Of a stretch of DNA of 10,930 bases, positions 7,091 through 10,930 are shown in pieces; within the stretch, counting starts at the first letter, position 1; every line of letters begins with the position of its first letter. The notes beneath the pieces are model-generated. The model made no database searches. It saw nothing but the letters and a program-made list of their open reading frames with translations, and had not been told where the DNA came from. The position numbers and the translations under genes are program-made. This DNA is from an uncultured Clostridia bacterium (GTDB lineage Bacteria > Bacillota > Clostridia > Oscillospirales > CAG-272): contig CAMOHW010000015.1 in the NCBI GenBank assembly GCA_946615525.1, positions 1 to 10,930 on the forward strand, read 5' to 3'.

Positions 7091-7123
7091 AAAATCCCTT
7101 GTCGAAAGACAAGGAATTTTTTT
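7091..7123. terminator. Bidirectional intrinsic terminator between convergent genes
   Basis: CCTTGTC (7097-7103), GAAA tetraloop, GACAAGG (7108-7114), followed by AATTTTTTT on the plus strand and flanked on the other side by an A run (T run on the minus strand). It serves both the cysS operon and the activase gene ending at 7127. Confidence 0.88.
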
Positions 7124-7126
7124 GTT

Positions 7127-7885
7127 TTATAGTTTCCAAACTCTGCCAACGCTTTTGTATTTGGCAGGCGCCAGGACGTTGTTGGGTAGTTTTTCCCAAT
7201 CGTCGGTGCCAACAATTTGGGCAATGGCGGCAAGATTTTCCGGCGTATCCACAATATTGGGGATCAGCGGAGTGCGGAACGTGTGCGGGATGCCGCTGTT
7301 TTTCAACCACAGGGCATTTTGAAGGATGCGCTCGTTGGAAACACCGGTCCATTTTTTGTGTTCTTCGGGATCGGCAAGTTTGAGGTCCATGTAAACAAAT
7401 TCGCACTTGGAAATCACCTTCTGAAAGGTCCCGGCGTCGGCAAAACCAGAGGTTTCAATGGCGCGGTCCACCCTGCCCTCCAAATGGTCAAGAAGTTCGC
7501 AGGCAAAGTCGGCTTGCAAAAGGGGTTCACCGCCCGAAAGCGTTACTCCGCCGCCCGAGGAGGAAAGCAGGTCGCACCCGCGCAAAAGGCGCCGGGCAAG
7601 GTCGGCGGCTTCCCACTCCTCGCCTTTGACGGTGACCAGATTCTTTGGGCAAATATGCAAGCACCGCCCAAAGGGTTGACATTCAGGGTGCGTGGAGGGC
7701 CTTTTGCAAAGTCCGCATTCCAGGCACCCGTTTTGTTTGATGTAGAGTTCCGGTTTGGGGTCCAGCCCCTCGGGGTTATGGCACCAGGCGCAACGCAAAG
7801 GGCAACCCTTGAAAAAAACGGTGGTGCGAATGCCGGCGCCGTCATTCAGGGCAAACTCCTTAATGTCAAAAATAATACCTTTCAT
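7127..7885 (-). CDS. Glycyl-radical-enzyme activating protein (radical SAM)
   Basis: A 252-residue radical SAM enzyme of the pyruvate formate-lyase activase type, which uses a [4Fe-4S] cluster and S-adenosylmethionine to install a glycyl radical on a partner enzyme under anaerobic conditions. The signature is Cys28-x3-Cys32-x2-Cys35, preceded by DGAGIRTTVFFKGCPLRC. A SAM-binding GGE motif is at 118-120 (TLSGGEP), and MDLK at 166-169 and the ending AKYKSVGR fit the family. An insert carries Cys54, 57, 60, 69, 75 and 79 (ending CP), resembling the ferredoxin-like domain of many glycyl-radical activases. It is shorter than the usual two-cluster form, so probably one extra cluster. No glycyl-radical enzyme gene is in the window, so the partner is unknown. 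The start is supported by a G-rich ribosome site (AGGGGGG) 7 bases upstream. Confidence 0.9.
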   Translation of the reverse strand: MKGIIFDIKEFALNDGAGIRTTVFFKGCPLRCAWCHNPEGLDPKPELYIKQNGCLECGLCKRPSTHPECQPFGRCLHICPKNLVTVKGEEWEAADLARRLLRGCDLLSSSGGGVTLSGGEPLLQADFACELLDHLEGRVDRAIETSGFADAGTFQKVISKCEFVYMDLKLADPEEHKKWTGVSNERILQNALWLKNSGIPHTFRTPLIPNIVDTPENLAAIAQIVGTDDWEKLPNNVLAPAKYKSVGRVWKL

Positions 7886-7916
7886 GTGTTTTCCCCCCTT
7901 TCTTTCCTTTTATATT

Positions 7917-7944
7917 ATTATATCACAAATTTGAAGAATCGCAA
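7917..7944 (-). promoter_or_regulatory. Promoter of the activase gene
   Basis: On the minus strand, TTGCGA (7944 down to 7939) and a perfect TATAAT (7922 down to 7917) are separated by 16 bases, about 30 bases upstream of the start codon. This makes the activase a single-gene unit separate from the operon upstream. Confidence 0.7.
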
Positions 7945-7962
7945 GGTATTTCTCATATTTTC

Positions 7963-7999
7963 AAAGCAAAAAAAACCGGGGCGGATTGCTCCGCCCCGG
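7963..7999 (-). terminator. Intrinsic terminator of the secreted beta-helix operon
   Basis: A 10-bp stem (7976-7985 with 7990-7999) with loop TTGC is followed on the minus strand by eight T (7975 down to 7968). It lies 30 bases past the stop at 8030 and is nearly identical to the terminator at 625-660. Confidence 0.9.
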
Positions 8000-8029
8000 G
8001 AAAGAGTTGTTTTTTTCAGGAAACGATGA

Positions 8030-10591
8030 TTACGACTTGGTAAATGACCATGCAGTCAGCGTAATGGTACCGCTGGATGTGTTGGTACTACTCTTTACAA
8101 TAAAGTGATACGTGTAGTTTGCCAAATCGCTTGCCGTTACCGTAATGCTACCCGATTTGCCGCTGGTGGTGGTAACCGCGTTGCTGTTGTTGGCACACTT
8201 GACGAGAGTGGCCGTGGTGGTCTTACCGGAAGTAGAAACCGCATACGTATAGGTTCCCGGGCCGCTGAGCTTCATCTGCTCGGTCAGTTCAATGGAGTAG
8301 CCCCATCTATTGGAAGCGGACTTGGAGGTGTTGAAATCAACCTTGAACTGTCCGCCCGAGATATAACCAAGGCAGTTGTAAGAGGTGTAACGCGACCAAG
8401 AACGGATAGGACCTGCAACGTAGTCAGCGCCGCCGGTGTAGTTTGCCGTTTTCGCAGCCGGAATGGAAACATGTGCCGGCGTATCGGTGCTGTCGTAGGC
8501 AAAGTTGATGGTCATGCCCGAAATAGCAGAACCCGTGCCTTCACTATTGGCACCAATGTAATTTGAGCCGATCTTCATACTGGAACTATCATTGTTGGGA
8601 CCAATGCGGTGACCGCCAATGTAAAGGTTGGTAAAGTTGAAGATATAGCCGGTGGAACCGCTTTCCATTGCGTTATTCTGGCTGGAGTAGGTGCCGGCAG
8701 TAAAGCTCTTTTTGGAGCCCGTGGTGTAGCGGGTAACCATGTTCTTAATGTTGAAGGTCTTGGTTTCCGAGCCGTTGCTGCCGTTATCACCAAAGATGAG
8801 CGGCGTCTTGACGCAGTCAAGCGCGTCAAGGCCGGTGATATTAACGGTCATAGCGCCGGAGTTATCCTGGTGGACATTGATGAGGTTATCGTCAGCGCGG
8901 AAGATGTAAATATTCTCCAACGTTGCCTGGCAGGAATACTGCGGGTAAACAGCTGCGCAGGTGGTACCAATGGTAATGTTCTCGTAGCTTGTGCCGCTGC
9001 CGGAACCGCCGGTCATGACCAGCGCGTTATCACCACAGTAAACGAACGAGTTTTTCACCTCGTGGTTGCCCGTAACCATAAAGCCGTCGGTGGACATTTC
9101 GGTAGAAAGAAGTTTCACATGGTTGATTTGCGTGCCGCTTGACTGACAGATCCAAACGTTGTAGTTGCGGCTATCCAGCACTTTTATATCGTCCATGTAG
9201 AAGCTGTAACCGTAATTGATGACGGTTCCTTCCCACGCTTCAACCGTGTTGGTCGCGCCGGTATCAAAGTTATACACGTCAACCGTGGTATATTTTTGGG
9301 TGGGGCTGGAAGCGGTATAATCCGAGAACGGATCCAGAATAGCACCGCGGCCGTAAATGTGCGTGTTGTGGGCCTGGTGGTTGGCATCTACACGGACATT
9401 GAGAATGCGCTTTTTCAGGATTGCGCCGGGGGCAAGATAAACTTTGACATTATGGTTGTTGATCACCATGTATTCGTTGCTGTTGCCCGCATAGGTGACC
9501 AGGTTGGGCTGGTCAGCCGGAAGGGTGATTTGGTTATCGCCCTCTACGTAAACCACATTGGTTGCACCCTTGGTGGGAACATCGTATTCCATGTGATCCG
9601 GGAAGACAGCAAGCGCGGTCTTGTAGTCGTCATCCAAAATGACTACGAAATACTCATGCTGGCTTACGGTAACCGAAATGGTACCGGTGGAAGCGTCAAA
9701 GCTGGAAGCAAAGCCCTTGGAAGTAGGAGCTACAACATAGCTTGTAAACTTCTTGTTGACTTTGATGTTCACCGTTACGGCTTCAAACTCATAAGCAAAT
9801 TCGCAGAACCGGCGGTTGGAGTCCATAACACCCAGCGAACGGCTTGTGGAAGTTACGTCATACTGCGAATAAGACGCGCACTCGTTGTAAACGACCAAAT
9901 TCTTGGTTGTGGAGCCCTGGGTAACCGAAACGGTGTAAAGGCCGTCGCGGTCAATGGAGTTGGGATATTCGGGATAGGTTTGCAGAAGACCAAAGTGTGC
10001 GCCGTTTACCAGAATATCTGAGCCGACTTCGTTATACTTGCTAATAACGGTGGAAATAAACGCGGGAACCGAGCCGCCCTTATCCTGGATGCCCTTTGCC
10101 ACCGTGTAGATGGAGCGTTTTTCATACAGCGGGCTGTTGGAATAGGTGTAATTGTTGCCGCTGGTATTGACATAAGCTTTGGCTACCAGCGTGGTGCCGT
10201 ATTCTTCTTCCGGCATGCCGGTCAAAACAACGGTAAAGTAGTAGTAATTGCTATTGTAGGTCAACCCTGCGGCGGTAACCGAGGTATCCGGCATCAGATT
10301 GGCTGCCGGAACTTTTCTTACGCCGGTGGTGTTATATGCCAGGGTTTGGTTGCTTGCCAGCATGGTTTGCGGAAGAAGCAAGAATCCAAAGTTGGCGCCG
10401 GTGCCGGTGGTAAGCGTGTAAGCGCTCTTTTTCACGCGGCCGATAAAACGGATGCCCTGGGTGCCCGTGGTGCGGATCTGCGCACCCAGGACCTCCAGTG
10501 TCGGCTCATCAGCCGACACCGGGAAGATCGCAAATGTGCTGATGAGCATCAGCAACGCGAGGAACAGGCTTAAAAATCTCATTTTTCTCAT
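8030..10591 (-). CDS. Secreted right-handed beta-helix protein, GH28/GH49-like
   Basis: An 853-residue secreted protein, probably acting on a polysaccharide outside the cell. A signal peptide (1-27, cleavage after VSA) starts at the ATG at 10591, 9 bases from AAGGAGGA; an internal Met4 is possible. Residues 30-175 form a beta-rich domain (GIRFIGRV, then FTVVLTGMPEEEYGTTLVAKAYV) often seen in clostridial surface proteins. Residues about 190-345 look like a beta-sandwich, and 345-700 a pectin-lyase-like beta-helix opened by VKVYLAPGAILKKRIL and IYGRGAILD. This order resembles dextranase-type GH49 and polygalacturonase-type enzymes. Candidate catalytic residues are Asp502 (TDG) and Asp521 (GDN), 19 apart; the usual second Asp of the DD pair is Asn522. 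Residues 735-853 resemble a Ser/Thr-rich binding domain. No membrane anchor. Substrate unknown. Confidence 0.8.
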   Translation of the reverse strand: MRKMRFLSLFLALLMLISTFAIFPVSADEPTLEVLGAQIRTTGTQGIRFIGRVKKSAYTLTTGTGANFGFLLLPQTMLASNQTLAYNTTGVRKVPAANLMPDTSVTAAGLTYNSNYYYFTVVLTGMPEEEYGTTLVAKAYVNTSGNNYTYSNSPLYEKRSIYTVAKGIQDKGGSVPAFISTVISKYNEVGSDILVNGAHFGLLQTYPEYPNSIDRDGLYTVSVTQGSTTKNLVVYNECASYSQYDVTSTSRSLGVMDSNRRFCEFAYEFEAVTVNIKVNKKFTSYVVAPTSKGFASSFDASTGTISVTVSQHEYFVVILDDDYKTALAVFPDHMEYDVPTKGATNVVYVEGDNQITLPADQPNLVTYAGNSNEYMVINNHNVKVYLAPGAILKKRILNVRVDANHQAHNTHIYGRGAILDPFSDYTASSPTQKYTTVDVYNFDTGATNTVEAWEGTVINYGYSFYMDDIKVLDSRNYNVWICQSSGTQINHVKLLSTEMSTDGFMVTGNHEVKNSFVYCGDNALVMTGGSGSGTSYENITIGTTCAAVYPQYSCQATLENIYIFRADDNLINVHQDNSGAMTVNITGLDALDCVKTPLIFGDNGSNGSETKTFNIKNMVTRYTTGSKKSFTAGTYSSQNNAMESGSTGYIFNFTNLYIGGHRIGPNNDSSSMKIGSNYIGANSEGTGSAISGMTINFAYDSTDTPAHVSIPAAKTANYTGGADYVAGPIRSWSRYTSYNCLGYISGGQFKVDFNTSKSASNRWGYSIELTEQMKLSGPGTYTYAVSTSGKTTTATLVKCANNSNAVTTTSGKSGSITVTASDLANYTYHFIVKSSTNTSSGTITLTAWSFTKS

Positions 10592-10600
10592 TTCTTCTAT

Positions 10601-10608
10601 TCCTCCTT
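10601..10608 (-). promoter_or_regulatory. Ribosome binding site overlapping the stop codon of the small peptide
   Basis: AAGGAGGA (10608 down to 10601) is a near-perfect ribosome site for the beta-helix gene and shares bases with the TAA stop (10609-10607) of the 42-residue peptide. Translation of the two genes is therefore likely to be coupled. Confidence 0.75.
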
Positions 10609-10735
10609 AAGTATAAATGCCGTTCCAACCGGAATCCCAGCCGGTGTCGTTGTCCGAAGCGGTCAAAAGATCGACACAATCAACCGGGAAAACCAGGATT
10701 TCAGGAGTTTGATACTTTTTCAATTCGTTCATCAT
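10607..10735 (-). CDS. Small peptide of 42 residues, function unknown
   Basis: A short open frame with good coding signals. AAGGAG (10745-10750) lies 9 bases before ATG 10735, and TAA ends at 10607, 15 bases before the beta-helix gene start. The product begins MMNELKKYQTPEILVF, has DCVDLLTAS at 19-27 and ends DTGWDSGWNGIYT. It has no signal peptide or membrane segment. The layout (short basic start, KY-x-TPEI-x-VF, then D-x-LLTAS and an acidic, Trp/Gly-rich tail) resembles small unannotated peptides I recall from gut Clostridia; I cannot verify this by search. One Cys (20) and two Trp (32, 36). It sits between two genes for secreted proteins, 20 bases after the first. It might be a secreted or modified peptide, or a coupling leader. 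An ATG at 10740 is a 2-codon dead end (ATG CAA TGA). Confidence 0.65.
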   Translation of the reverse strand: MMNELKKYQTPEILVFPVDCVDLLTASDNDTGWDSGWNGIYT

Positions 10736-10755
10736 TGCATCTTTCTCCTTCCTTA

Positions 10756-10930
10756 TTAATTAAATACAGTGCTGTAGGTGGCAATGCCCATATCGCCAAG
10801 GTTTGTGCCGACATATGGAATTGCAACCAAAGCTTGTGCCCGGCGGGCATCTGTATTCAGGTTGTAAACAACTGCGTTCACCGTGTAGGTGTTATCACCG
10901 TTGTCCTTATACTTGGTAGCGCTTACTTTC
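10756..10930 (-). CDS. Extracellular protein, C-terminal fragment (5' end outside window)
   Basis: The last 57 residues of a protein, stop TAA at 10758-10756, open to the right edge. The translation (KVSATKYKDNGDNTYTVNAV..., ending ATYSTVFN) is rich in Tyr, Thr, Asn and Val with alternating beta-strand pattern. The part TYTVNAVVYNL followed by ALVAIPYVG resembles FTVVLTGM and TTLVAKAYV in the N-terminal domain of the 853-residue protein, so both may carry the same beta-rich surface domain. It has no C-terminal anchor. It is followed 20 bases later by the small peptide gene, so it is probably the upstream member of the same operon. Full identity cannot be given from this fragment. Confidence 0.6.
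   Translation of the reverse strand, partial: KVSATKYKDNGDNTYTVNAVVYNLNTDARRAQALVAIPYVGTNLGDMGIATYSTVFN

Overview
The window looks like chromosomal DNA of a low- to mid-GC Gram-positive bacterium of the class Clostridia, most likely an uncultured gut Oscillospiraceae/Ruminococcaceae-type species. This is inferred from strong AGGAGG ribosome sites, consensus sigma-A promoters, an encoded CCA on the tRNA, long signal peptides with a Lys-rich start, a clostridial solute-binding lipoprotein, and surface proteins with Cys-rich repeats and a short C-terminal membrane tail. No phage, transposase, CRISPR or rRNA gene is visible.

Layout. (1) 3-194, plus: the C-terminus of an AMP-forming acyl-CoA synthetase. 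(2) 240-398, plus: a self-contained tRNA-Pro(CGG) unit with its own consensus promoter and an intrinsic terminator. (3) 399-629: no gene, but dense hairpins and repeats that reuse short pieces of the tRNA sequence. (4) 4217 down to 689, minus: a two-gene unit for a cell-surface GLUG-type beta-helix protein and a solute-binding lipoprotein, closed by a strong terminator at 630-660. (5) 4413-7123, plus: a housekeeping operon of flavin-reductase-like protein, cysteinyl-tRNA synthetase (cysS) and a GtrA-like membrane protein. It has a consensus promoter, an ATGA overlap between the last two genes, and a terminator shared with the convergent next gene. (6) 7885 down to 7127, minus: an orphan glycyl-radical-enzyme activase with its own promoter. 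(7) From beyond the right edge down to 7968, minus: an operon of a partial secreted or surface protein, a 42-residue peptide gene not reported by ordinary length cut-offs, and an 853-residue secreted beta-helix protein resembling polysaccharide hydrolases of the GH28/GH49 type.

How it fits together. Two regions encode extracytoplasmic functions (surface beta-helix plus binding lipoprotein; secreted beta-helix enzyme plus an upstream protein that may share a domain with it). They end in nearly identical terminators and flank a block of housekeeping genes. A role in binding, cutting and taking up plant or host glycans is a reasonable inference, but no transporter permease is present. The least explained items are the 42-residue peptide tightly coupled to the secreted beta-helix gene, and the hairpin-rich region after the tRNA.
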